Positions 48,797 through 62,198 of a stretch of DNA of 64,000 bases are shown here, piece by piece (within the stretch, counting starts at the first letter, position 1; each line of letters opens with the position of its first letter). Under the pieces are notes generated by a model. That model had not been told where the DNA came from, did not search any database, and saw only the letters and a list, made by a program, of their open reading frames with translations. Both the position numbers and the translations under genes were made by a program. Source of the stretch: Mortierella alpina (lineage: Eukaryota > Mortierellomycota > Mortierellomycetes > Mortierellales > Mortierellaceae); the NCBI GenBank assembly GCA_029449245.1, contig JANATF010000001.1, positions 3,410,001 through 3,474,000 on the forward strand, written 5' to 3'.

Positions 48797-51700
48797 TAGC
48801 TTGTTCCGAGCGAGCTCAAACGTCCGAGCAACTTGAAATGCAATTACAACCAACTTCAAGAACCGGCAAGATTCACCATCGCAAAGGTCCCTGGGACCGA
48901 TGAAAAGGTCGATTCCGCAACTCAGATGGTAAAAATGAGCAAACCAAGAAAAGAGTACCGGGCGTGATGCAGCAAACACCCGGGCCTCGAGAGAAGTGGA
49001 TGGAATGATCAGATGCCGGAAACTGCGTTAGGCAAAGTCGCCTTCCAAAGTTGAGGTCAGAGGCTATCAGAGAGCCCTGGGAGCCGTGATGACTCTATAT
49101 GACTACCGGGTGGCCAGGGCAGCGGTGCCAAGTACTCAAAGCGATCCGCTAGGGCTGTCTGGTGCGCTCTATGGTGTTTATATAACATAATATGTGGATT
49201 TGCACGGCGCACAACCTAAAAAATGCACTGGCCCACTGTGCCTAAGTTCCCATGCACTTGCCTATGGGCCATAAGAGCCGTATGGCGCCTTTCATTGGCC
49301 GATCAGGGCCGGATCTTGCAGATGCCCGTCGACTAGTGCCGAACTGCGTATAATGCGATGCTGCTGGTACGGTGGGGTTGTTCGGAGCGAGCTCGATCGT
49401 CCGAGCCGCTTGAATTGCAGCTATAACCAATTTCAAGAATCGGCAAGATTCGCCATCGTGAAAGGCTCTCCCGCCTTTGCCGACCGGGTCGATTCCGCAA
49501 CTCAGATGGTGAAGATGAACAAACCAAGAAAACAGTGCCTGGCGTGATGCACCGCACTCCCAGGGCTCGAGAAAAGTGGATGGAATGATCAGCCGCCAAA
49601 ACAGCATTAGCAAAGTCGCCTTCCAAAGTTGAGGTCAGAGGCTATCAGAGAGCCCTGGGAGCCGTAATGACTCTATATGACTACCGGGTGGCCTGGGTGG
49701 CGGTGCTAGGCCCTCAGTGCGACCCGCTAGGACTCTCTGGTGCGCTCCATGGTGTTTATACAGCATTATATGTACTTTTGCATGGTACACAAACCTTAAT
49801 ATGAACTGGCCCACTGTGCCTAAGTTCCCATGCACTTGCCTATGGGCCATAAGAGCCGTATGGCGCCTTTCATTGGCCGATCAGGGCCGGATCTTGCAGA
49901 TGCCCGTCGACTAGTGCCGAACTGCGTATAATGCGATGCTGCTGGTACGGTGGGCTTGTTCGGAGCGAGCTCGATCGTCCGAGCCGCTTGAATTGCAGTT
50001 ATAGCCAATTGCAAGATTCGGCAAGATTCGCCATCGAAAAGGGCTCTCTCCTTGACGAACGAGACGATTCCGCGACCCAGATTGTGAAGATGAACAAACT
50101 AAGAAAAGAGTGCCGGGCGTGATGTAGCACACTTCCAGGACTCGAGAAACGTAGTTGGAATGACCAAAACTGAAATAGCAGAGTCGCACTCCAAAGCTGT
50201 GGTCATACGATAACGATCAGAGAGAGAGAGCCCTGGGACTCACGATGGCTACCTGGTGCCTTTACGGTGCTAGGCACTCAAAGCGATCCGGTAGGATTCT
50301 GTGGCGCGCTGCATGGTGCTTTTGAAGCATTATATATCGTTTGCACAGCACACAAACCTAAATATGCAGCATTGGCCCACTGTGCCTGAGATCCCAGGCA
50401 CGCGCATATGGTCCATAGTAACCATATGGCCACTCTTATTGGCCGATCAGGGCCGGATCTTGCAGATGCCCGTCGACTAGTGCCGAAGTGCGTATAATGC
50501 GATACTGCTGGTACGGTGGGCTTGTCCAGAGCAAGCTCGATCGACCGAACTGCTTGAATTGCATTTATAACCAATTTCAAGATTCGGCAAGATTCGCCAT
50601 TGAAAAGGACCCTCTCCTTGACGAACGAGACGAATCCGCGACTCAGATTGCGAAGATGAACAAACTAAGAAAAGAGTGCCGGACGTGATGCAGCACACTT
50701 CCAGGGTTCGAGAAAAGTAAATGGAATGACCAAAACCTGCAGTAGTAAAGTCGCGCTCCAAACCTGTGGTCATACGTAACAATCTGAGAGAGAGAGAGCC
50801 CTGGGACCCATGATGACTACCTGGTGCCCTTGGTAACGGTGATAAGCACTCAAAGCGATCCGGTAGGACTCTATGGCGCGTTGCATGGCGTTTATGAAGC
50901 ATTATAGTCTATATAGTTTGCACAGCACACAAACCTAAATATGCAGCATTGGGTGCCTGAGATCCCAGGCACGCGCATATGGTCCATAGTAACCATATGG
51001 CCACTCTTATTGGCCGATCAGGGCCGGATCTTGCAGATGCCCGTCGACTAGTGCCGAAGTGCGTATAATGCGATACTGCTGGTACGGTGGGCTTGTCCAG
51101 AGCAAGCTCGATCGACCGAGCTGCTTATAATGCAATTATAACCAGATTCAAGAATCGTCAAGATTCGCCATCGCAAAGTCCACTCCCTGGCATTCGCGAA
51201 CGGGTCGAGTCCGTAACTCAGATTGCGAAGATGAGCAAACCAGGAAAAGTGCGCATGGCGTGATGCAGCACACCCCCAGGGCTGCAGAAAAGCGGATGGA
51301 GTGTTCAGGCACCAAACCTTCACTAGCAAAGTCGCCTTCGAAGGTTACGGGACAATCAGTATCAGAGAGAGTGAGAGAACCCTGGGGCCTTCAATGGCTA
51401 CCTGGCTCCCTGGGTAGCAATGCCAGGCACTCTGTGCGATCTGCGAGGACTCGCTGCTTCGCTGCATGGTGTTTATACAGCATTATATGTAGTTTTGCAC
51501 AACGCACAAACCTAAAAAGTGCACTGGCTCACTGTTCCTCGGTTCCCATGCACTTGCATACGGGCCATAGGAGCCGTATGGCGCCTCTCATTGGCCGATC
51601 AGGGCCGTATCTTGTAGATGCATGTCGCTGTATCTTGTAGATGCCCATCGACTAGTGCCGAAGTGCTTATAATGCGATGCTACCGGTATGGCGGGCTTGT

Positions 51701-51920
51701 CTAGAGCGAGCTCGATCATCCGAGCTGCTTGAATTGCAATTATAACCACGTTCAAGAATCGTCAAGATTCGCTATCGCAAAAGGCCTTACTCTTGCTGAA
51801 AGGTCGCTTTCGCAGCTCAGATGGTGAGGATAAGCAAATCAAGAAAACAGTGCCTGGCGTGATACACCACACTCCCAGGGTTCGAGAGAAGAGGATGGAA
51901 TGATAAGGCTCCAAAAACTT
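48746..51920 (+). repeat. Tandem ~575-bp units within the left arm
   Basis: The anchor GACTAGTGCC occurs at 48746, 49331, 49909, 50475, 51046 and 51650, so the period is about 566-604 bp. Units share ATTGGCCGATCAGGGCCGG, then CTTGCAGATGCCCGTCGAC, then TATAATGCGAT, then GAGCGAGCTCGATCGTCCGA-like, ATTCGCCATCG, CCAGGG(C/T)TCGAGA and AGAGAGCCCTGGGA. Units are visibly diverged from each other. The last unit carries a local duplication (GTATCTTGTAGATGC twice, about 51607-51645) and is truncated near 51920. Confidence 0.9.
48797..51863 (+). repeat. Left arm of a giant inverted repeat
   Basis: This 3067-bp arm is the reverse complement of 52468-55532. Position x pairs with 104329-x from 48797 to about 51734; after a 2-nt difference near 51735 the pairing sum becomes 104331 until 51863. 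At least ten mirror pairs of open frames spanning 48.97-51.64 kb translate identically, and every nucleotide stretch I compared directly matched. At 48796/55533 the pairing fails. No credible gene lies within; the frames are short, overlap on both strands and recur only because the DNA repeats. Confidence 0.95.
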
Positions 51921-52467
51921 CAGGAATGTCGCACATGCAAAAATGGGGCAGACAAGCACACAGACTATTGTTCAAGGATTGCAAGCCATCAAACTCAAAG
52001 GATATTTCGGTTTTTCAATAGAGCATATAGTGACAGTGGAAGCCCAACAGTGGGGTATTGATTTATCTACAGCGTCAGGCGAACGGGAAGCATTTGTATA
52101 AGCAGGCGTCGAATAGAGCATGACTATTTGTTAGCGGTGAGAGTATCTACGTCTTTTTGCCGCGGTCCTCCGATCAACGTTCTCAGAATGTGCCATTATG
52201 TACATAGCGAAACTTTTGTCAACCGGCATGCGTGTTTTCGCAGTGACAAGATGTATACATCTTCACAGCTTAATCTTTTGATGCTTCGAAGGTATGTACA
52301 TGTTATCAATGCCGCTTGTTTGTCAAGTCTCTTATGTTGTATTTGCACCACGTAGAATGAAGGGTTGATACGCGAGAGAACTGCCCTGCTGCTCTCAACG
52401 TTTTAAAGGCGTCAATTTTGCAAGTGCAACTTTGAGCTATTGACCATCCATTTCTCGAGCCCTGTGC
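51864..52467. other. Spacer of the inverted repeat
   Basis: 604 bp of mostly unique, AT-richer sequence. Both ends still show truncated pieces of the repeat unit (CAGGGTTCGAGAGAAG on the left, its counterpart CTTTTCTCGAG-like on the right near 52450) but with different deletions, so the arms' inner ends are not mirror images. A 75-codon open frame at 52128-52355 has no recognisable domain. Confidence 0.7.
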
Positions 52468-55400
52468 ATCACGCCAGGCACTGTTTTCTTGATTTGCTTA
52501 TCCTCACCATCTGAGCTGCGAAAGCGACCTTTCAGCAAGAGTAAGGCCTTTTGCGATAGCGAATCTTGACGATTCTTGAACGTGGTTATAATTGATTCAA
52601 GCAGCTCGGATGATCGAGCTCGCTCTAGACAAGCCCGCCATACCGGTAGCATCGCATTATAAGCACTTCGGCACTAGTCGATGGGCATCTACAAGATACA
52701 GCGACATGCATCTACAAGATACGGCCCTGATCGGCCAATGAGAGGCGCCATACGGCTCCTATGGCCCGTATGCAAGTGCATGGGAACCGAGGAACAGTGA
52801 GCCAGTGCACTTTTTAGGTTTGTGCGTTGTGCAAAACTACATATAATGCTGTATAAACACCATGCAGCGAAGCAGCGAGTCCTCGCAGATCGCACAGAGT
52901 GCCTGGCATTGCTACCCAGGGAGCCAGGTAGCCATTGAAGGCCCCAGGGTTCTCTCACTCTCTCTGATACTGATTGTCCCGTAACCTTCGAAGGCGACTT
53001 TGCTAGTGAAGGTTTGGTGCCTGAACACTCCATCCGCTTTTCTGCAGCCCTGGGGGTGTGCTGCATCACGCCATGCGCACTTTTCCTGGTTTGCTCATCT
53101 TCGCAATCTGAGTTACGGACTCGACCCGTTCGCGAATGCCAGGGAGTGGACTTTGCGATGGCGAATCTTGACGATTCTTGAATCTGGTTATAATTGCATT
53201 ATAAGCAGCTCGGTCGATCGAGCTTGCTCTGGACAAGCCCACCGTACCAGCAGTATCGCATTATACGCACTTCGGCACTAGTCGACGGGCATCTGCAAGA
53301 TCCGGCCCTGATCGGCCAATAAGAGTGGCCATATGGTTACTATGGACCATATGCGCGTGCCTGGGATCTCAGGCACCCAATGCTGCATATTTAGGTTTGT
53401 GTGCTGTGCAAACTATATAGACTATAATGCTTCATAAACGCCATGCAACGCGCCATAGAGTCCTACCGGATCGCTTTGAGTGCTTATCACCGTTACCAAG
53501 GGCACCAGGTAGTCATCATGGGTCCCAGGGCTCTCTCTCTCTCAGATTGTTACGTATGACCACAGGTTTGGAGCGCGACTTTACTACTGCAGGTTTTGGT
53601 CATTCCATTTACTTTTCTCGAACCCTGGAAGTGTGCTGCATCACGTCCGGCACTCTTTTCTTAGTTTGTTCATCTTCGCAATCTGAGTCGCGGATTCGTC
53701 TCGTTCGTCAAGGAGAGGGTCCTTTTCAATGGCGAATCTTGCCGAATCTTGAAATTGGTTATAAATGCAATTCAAGCAGTTCGGTCGATCGAGCTTGCTC
53801 TGGACAAGCCCACCGTACCAGCAGTATCGCATTATACGCACTTCGGCACTAGTCGACGGGCATCTGCAAGATCCGGCCCTGATCGGCCAATAAGAGTGGC
53901 CATATGGTTACTATGGACCATATGCGCGTGCCTGGGATCTCAGGCACAGTGGGCCAATGCTGCATATTTAGGTTTGTGTGCTGTGCAAACGATATATAAT
54001 GCTTCAAAAGCACCATGCAGCGCGCCACAGAATCCTACCGGATCGCTTTGAGTGCCTAGCACCGTAAAGGCACCAGGTAGCCATCGTGAGTCCCAGGGCT
54101 CTCTCTCTCTGATCGTTATCGTATGACCACAGCTTTGGAGTGCGACTCTGCTATTTCAGTTTTGGTCATTCCAACTACGTTTCTCGAGTCCTGGAAGTGT
54201 GCTACATCACGCCCGGCACTCTTTTCTTAGTTTGTTCATCTTCACAATCTGGGTCGCGGAATCGTCTCGTTCGTCAAGGAGAGAGCCCTTTTCGATGGCG
54301 AATCTTGCCGAATCTTGCAATTGGCTATAACTGCAATTCAAGCGGCTCGGACGATCGAGCTCGCTCCGAACAAGCCCACCGTACCAGCAGCATCGCATTA
54401 TACGCAGTTCGGCACTAGTCGACGGGCATCTGCAAGATCCGGCCCTGATCGGCCAATGAAAGGCGCCATACGGCTCTTATGGCCCATAGGCAAGTGCATG
54501 GGAACTTAGGCACAGTGGGCCAGTTCATATTAAGGTTTGTGTACCATGCAAAAGTACATATAATGCTGTATAAACACCATGGAGCGCACCAGAGAGTCCT
54601 AGCGGGTCGCACTGAGGGCCTAGCACCGCCACCCAGGCCACCCGGTAGTCATATAGAGTCATTACGGCTCCCAGGGCTCTCTGATAGCCTCTGACCTCAA
54701 CTTTGGAAGGCGACTTTGCTAATGCTGTTTTGGCGGCTGATCATTCCATCCACTTTTCTCGAGCCCTGGGAGTGCGGTGCATCACGCCAGGCACTGTTTT
54801 CTTGGTTTGTTCATCTTCACCATCTGAGTTGCGGAATCGACCCGGTCGGCAAAGGCGGGAGAGCCTTTCACGATGGCGAATCTTGCCGATTCTTGAAATT
54901 GGTTATAGCTGCAATTCAAGCGGCTCGGACGATCGAGCTCGCTCCGAACAACCCCACCGTACCAGCAGCATCGCATTATACGCAGTTCGGCACTAGTCGA
55001 CGGGCATCTGCAAGATCCGGCCCTGATCGGCCAATGAAAGGCGCCATACGGCTCTTATGGCCCATAGGCAAGTGCATGGGAACTTAGGCACAGTGGGCCA
55101 GTGCATTTTTTAGGTTGTGCGCCGTGCAAATCCACATATTATGTTATATAAACACCATAGAGCGCACCAGACAGCCCTAGCGGATCGCTTTGAGTACTTG
55201 GCACCGCTGCCCTGGCCACCCGGTAGTCATATAGAGTCATCACGGCTCCCAGGGCTCTCTGATAGCCTCTGACCTCAACTTTGGAAGGCGACTTTGCCTA
55301 ACGCAGTTTCCGGCATCTGATCATTCCATCCACTTCTCTCGAGGCCCGGGTGTTTGCTGCATCACGCCCGGTACTCTTTTCTTGGTTTGCTCATTTTTAC

Positions 55401-55532
55401 CATCTGAGTTGCGGAATCGACCTTTTCATCGGTCCCAGGGACCTTTGCGATGGTGAATCTTGCCGGTTCTTGAAGTTGGTTGTAATTGCATTTCAAGTTG
55501 CTCGGACGTTTGAGCTCGCTCGGAACAAGCTA
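52468..55532 (-). repeat. Right arm of the giant inverted repeat
   Basis: This 3065-bp arm mirrors 48797-51863. Its only indel that I found relative to the left arm is loss of TG near 52594 (GAATCAATTA here, read on the minus strand, versus GAATTGCAATTA). The tandem unit structure runs in the opposite direction, with diverged family members continuing from 55533 to about 55745 (for example TCAATGCTATTTTAGGTTTTG versus the unit's CAATGCTGCATATTTAGG). Confidence 0.95.
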
Positions 55533-56140
55533 ACCTTGCCGGTTGCACCGCACCAGGACTGTCACGGCGCTAGTCAATGAGAATTTACAAGAGCCAGCCG
55601 TGGTCGGTCAATGATAGTCATAGTATAGGGTGGCTATATGGCTGATATGGCATGAAGGGTCAAGGGATCTTCAGTGGAAGTGCACGCTCCAGTCAGGCAC
55701 GAAATTTCCAGTCGGTCAATGCTATTTTAGGTTTTGTGCTGTGCCCAGGAAAATATCGTCACAGAATACCCGCACGGTGTTGCAAAATAATGTTCCTGGT
55801 TGCTTTGAGTATTGCTGACAGTTTCCGTTTGCGCTTTTTGCAGAGTCAATTTGAGTAGTTGCAATGGTATTTGGTGTTGTGTTCCTTGGTCCACTTCCCG
55901 CGCTGAAACTGTTACGACGGCCGCCCTGCTGTCGGCAAGGACCTGTGCACTGCACTTGAAAACATCATGACACTCAGAAATCAAATTTGCCTTCTCCGTT
56001 TCAGGACACGTGTGCAGTAAGGCGAAGTGTGTGAAGTGTGCGAAGTGAACATTTCCACATCCTTCTCTCTCCACCATTAGTAAATTCACTTTGAACACTC
56101 CTTCGACAAGCACCTTATTTGCGACCGCACTGAATCGACA
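55533..56140. other. Outer right edge of the repeat and promoter of the Smr gene
   Basis: To about 55745 the sequence is a diverged repeat-family copy; beyond that it is unique. The last 100 bp are the presumed Smr gene leader (GAAGTGTGTGAAGTGTGCGAAGTG tandem near 56020-56046). No gene is evident. Confidence 0.5.
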
Positions 56141-56952
56141 ATGGGTGCCACAGTCAGTTCCATCTCAACCTCTCATGACCACGAACATTACCGAGCGGTT
56201 AGTATGCTGCTGAGTTTGGCCTTTATTCCACTTCCGCTGGTATTTGTGTCGCTAGCCCTGGCTAAACTCTGCATGAATAGATGGCAAGGAAGAATGCTGT
56301 TATAAGGCAAGATCTAAGTCAGCAATCACAGGCTGCGTACAAGGCTAGGAATGGTGCCAAGGCGAAAGGTACGATTGTAAGTTGGTCAAGTTTGTTTCAA
56401 CAAGCCTGATTGACAGATTACTGAAGCGGCCTTGCTGTTTACAACACAGAGCTCTCACTCAAGGCCAAGGAGTATGGGCGTGAGATGGATCGATATAATG
56501 CGCTTGCCAAAGACGCAGCTTTCCGAGGTAAGAAACCCTCTCGCTAGTCCTGGATAGTTTGTAGCGCACGGGTTCTAACGTGCTGTGAACTTGTGGTAGC
56601 ACATAATGCCTCAAGACCACAGCATGAGATGGATTTGCATGGCCTGAAAGTCCAAGAGGCTCTGGACATCACACGCGAACGACTCGAACGCTTTATCAGG
56701 AACAAGGAGTCCAATCTGATCATCATTGTTGGCAAGGGCAACAACTCTGTGAACAACGTGGCGAAAATCAAGCCTGCAATTACGGAGCTTGTGAGGGAGT
56801 TCCACATCAAAGCAACGCCCAATAAGCCGAACCAGGGTTGCATCTACATCGAGCCCATGCCTGCCTCCGAGCCCATCGACCTATCCTGGATCGATGGGTT
56901 TTTTCAAGGATTGCTTCGAAAAATCCTTTCGTTCTTTGGTGGATCCACATAA
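56141..56952 (+). CDS. DUF1771-Smr domain protein
   Basis: Four exons (56141-56197, 56281-56368, 56450-56527, 56600-56952) give 191 residues. DUF1771 (about 15-80) reads HYRAMARKNAVIRQ, QAAYKARNGAKAKELSLKAK, YNALAKDAAFRAHN. The Smr domain (about 85-165) has the signature DLHGLKVQEALDI and IIIVGKGNNSVNNVAKIKP. Smr domains bind nucleic acid and often act as endonucleases; eukaryotic members are linked to mRNA surveillance and ribosome-rescue cleavage. The usual GKGxHS motif here has Asn in place of His (GKGNNS), while the DxH motif is intact. The C-terminal WIDGFFQGLLRKILSFFGG is amphipathic and may contact membranes. The first intron uses GTTAGT. It is the first unique gene to the right of the inverted repeat. 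Confidence 0.92.
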
Positions 56953-57255
56953 TGTGCCCGTAGTCTTATACGAGCTGATATTTAAGCAGTGTATACCCAT
57001 AAACCTTTCCAGAGGATTGAACGCTTTGGCTGCCTTGGCAAGGGTGTGTTCAGCTTGTCCCACCATTTTTTTTTTTTGCCTTGGTGCAAAAAGACAGTCC
57101 ATTATAACGTCTTTAGGCAACGAGTGACAAAGCTGCTCGCTCATTCACTCCACCTTCCTCCTACTCTCCCCCAACGTTTTTTAACCAGCTCGCGCAGACA
57201 CAGCCAGGACTGCATCCAAGGCAGCGGTAACCGGAATACACCCGACCAACAGTCA

Positions 57256-59110
57256 ATGTCACGAATTGCGGGACTAGCTCACTCAGTGCCTCCATTCAAA
57301 ACTGGTGCCAAGAGCTGTTCAAGATGCGGCAAAGACTTCCATCTGTTCCGCTCAAAAAAGAATTGCTACAACTGCGGTATGTTCAGGAAAGAGCAGGGCA
57401 TACCCCTTTTTCCTGCCTTCTGATGGTTCAGTTGGTTCTTTTAACTTCACAACCCTGTGCATTGCAGCTTTTGACTAACAATACATCCTGCCTCCTGATG
57501 TGCTAGGGAGCATGGTATGCGAAAACTGCAGCATTTTCAGGGCGAAGCTACCTCAGTTCGGTTACCTTCAGTAAGAGAGGACTTTGAAGTTATTTCTGAT
57601 GGCATGTAAGAGACCTATCGCCATTAACAGCTTCCGTTGAACAAAATAGTGATGTCCGTTGTTGCGCGTATTGCGCTCACTTCCTACAGTGTAAGGGAAA
57701 GCGCCGGAGCTATCGCTGTGCCTGAAGCAGTGCGGAGACTGACCTAGCCCGTGCCCTTTACTTTTCATCATGCAGTGTACAAAATGGATTATGCTGGACT
57801 GTCGCGCCTGAATGTCAAGACGTTACGAGGATACTTGCTGTCATACAATATACCAACCCAAGGCATGCTGGAGAAACAAGGTCAGTATCCCGCAGTGTGT
57901 ATGTCCTGAGCCGACACAGGAGAGCATATATCTAATCTGCAGGCACATAGATCTCATACGAGCCATCCAGAGCTACAAGCCCATCCCAGAAGATTCGGAG
58001 CAGTATTTCCGCCAGCATTTACCAGACAGTCCAGAGAAGAGCTCCTCGCTCTTTGATGACCTGACAAGTCTCGGTCGATCCAACTCTCCTTCGGGAGCAT
58101 CGCAGGAATCCTCGTCATCCACCTCTGGCGACGGATGGTCATGGGACCTCGACAAGTTCTTCTCGAAACTCTTTGGCCCAGAGGAGGCATCCAACGCCGC
58201 ATCACAATCCCGAGGGGCTCGCTTGCACACAGCTCAACCGGCTCGATCTACGTCTACTCCATCAGGACCTGTGCAGTCTAATGGAGCGGCATCTTCCACA
58301 CCTCGGCAACATGTACCTGCGTCACGACCCACCTATGCACCACCCAGGACTGGAGTATCTCAAGCGAATGCCTCTTATCACCCTCCGGCATCGACTTATA
58401 GAGCAAACACAGGAAGTACTCCTCAAGCCCCATCGGCTTCGCCAAGTCGACCTACAACTACAAGCTCATCCACCTACAGCGCAAGACCTGCAGCTACTTC
58501 CTCTCAGTCTTCTCAGGCTTCTCAGCCGTCAGTAGGCCACCGACAACCCGCCCCCACCTCTACCAACAGCCAGCGTCCCTCTACTCGACCACCAGCTTCC
58601 TCAAGCACACCTTTGACACTTGAGCAATTGATGAACTCAAACACCGAGCCTTCAACGCTTTCGATCAAGGCAATCAAAGCTCTTCTGGATCACAGCTGTG
58701 TGACGTACGTGGGCATTATTGAAAAACGGGACCTGGTTGAGCGACTACAGAAGCTTATTGACAACACAAAAGCAGAGCAAGAGATGGTGCAGGAGCAGGA
58801 AGCAAAATCGGCACCCGCAACCAGCAAGTCTTCGCCAGGGAATACGAGCGAGGACGACAATCTTTGCAAAATTTGCTGCGACGCTGCACTCAACTGTGTC
58901 ATGTTGAACTGCAATCATATGTCGACGTGCATGGATTGGTATGTACTCGTTGACGCCTATATCTGTTCAAAGCGGTGTCTATTTCTTTCTAATGAATATG
59001 GGCTGCTATTCTATTATTTCGTTAGTGGTAAACTCATCATGGAGGGCTCGAGGATGTGTCCAATCTGCAGAGAATATGTGGTCAAGCTGCTTCATGTCTT
59101 CAGAGCATAG
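57256..59110 (+). CDS. FYVE-like / double SAP-like / RING E3 ubiquitin ligase (RNF34/RFFL architecture)
   Basis: Six exons (57256-57376, 57507-57570, 57650-57690, 57776-57880, 57951-58938, 59026-59110) give 467 residues. The FYVE-type finger (about 21-70) has CSRCGKDFHLFRSKKNCYNCG, MVCENCSIF and, on a 41-nt exon, DVRCCAYCAHF. SAP-like motif 1 (about 80-115) is LSRLNVKTLRGYLLSYNIP...DLIRAI; SAP-like motif 2 (about 355-390) is LSIKAIKALLDHSC...EKRDLVERLQ. The C-terminal RING (about 415-460) has CKICCDAALNCVMLNCNH, CMDCGKLIMEG and CPICREYV. A Ser/Pro/Thr-rich linker of about 200 residues separates the SAP motifs. This order matches animal CARP proteins, which ubiquitinate caspase and endosomal targets; the fungal target is unknown. 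The final intron splits a RING cysteine codon (TG|T). Confidence 0.92.
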
Positions 59111-59938
59111 AAAAGGCACTTTACTTTGCCTTGAAATAAAAAAAAAGCGATCTCCGGCCGCCCAGCCAGACTAGGCTACAGGTCAATGGCGGCTAGAATT
59201 ACGTCACCTCAGTGAGCAAAACGGCGCCATCGCTCAATGTAGCCCAGCACTGGGGAGCATGCTGACAGGCATGCCTACATATGCTATCTAGCTACTTAAG
59301 CAAACTGCAAAGTTGTCGTTTTTGCATGTGGAGAACGACAAAACTCCAGGCGTGACTAGAGATCAAGAAGGGTGGGCGATCAGACGTTGCTCGTTCGCAG
59401 TGTTCGTGGTGCAGGTGGCATAATATCATTCTCTTACCCTTCTTTTACGACGGAAATGGGCCGCCCTTGAGGTGTGGCGACATAGTCGGCGAGGACTAAG
59501 TGGAAAAAGAGAGTGATCAGATAAACGTATTCTTTGGACAACAAAAAAGAAGGAAAGGCAAGAAGGTGGCTGTTGTTGGAGACGACCACTTACCTCTGCG
59601 TGTCGCGGGTGAAGGGAGAGAGCAGACGCAAAGGAGAAACGTATCGCAAAGTAGGGCATCTTTTATACCACGGTCAATCGTCACCCTTACTCAACACTGA
59701 CCTCGAGTTTCGGTCATGGCTGTATCAGTGATGGTGATGGTAGAGTTCGGCGAAGGATGTCAGTGAACAACCCACAAAAGTTAAGAACACATCGACTATT
59801 TGAGTCGCATTGGGTTTGGGGCCGCCAGAGCACAGCCAGGTGTGACGTCATTCGGTCGGTCTCGCGAGGAGGAGTTTCCTATATTTCATTGCCCCCCTCA
59901 CATTCCTTACTTTAACCACCAACAATCTTCAAGACCCG
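59111..59938. other. Intergenic region with a possible small spliced minus-strand transcript
   Basis: On the minus strand, TATAAAAG (about 59661-59668) is followed by a short open stretch, a strong donor (GTAAGTGG near 59610) and a strong acceptor (TTTTTCCACTTAG near 59498), then another donor (GTAAGAG near 59440). The joined frame would encode only about 38 residues (MPYFAIRFSFASALS..., then SPTMSPHLKGG) and I do not recognise it. The rest is the RBBP4 promoter, CT-rich just before 59939. Confidence 0.3.
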
Positions 59939-61970
<2,032 letters not shown>

Positions 61971-62198
61971 CAGGTGCCCATACAATGAAGGGGGTCTGGC
62001 AATGAAAGCAGTAATAAAAACGATCAACGAGCCATGTCTTTGTTGTATTGTACAGTTGTATTGTGCAGCTCTTTGTCTTTTTCTCTTCTCTGATGGCTAC
62101 GAGTAAGTCTACTTTGGCTCTGGCTCTGGTCCTTCAAGGTGAACTGTCAAGTCTCCCGCTCGTTGACGATGACTTTTTTTTCGCTTGCTGTTTCTGTT

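Noticed and set aside
48773-55580. Many 60-140-codon frames within the inverted repeat
   Set aside because: They occur on both strands and recur only with the tandem units; different units break them in different places, and none shows a domain or purifying pattern.
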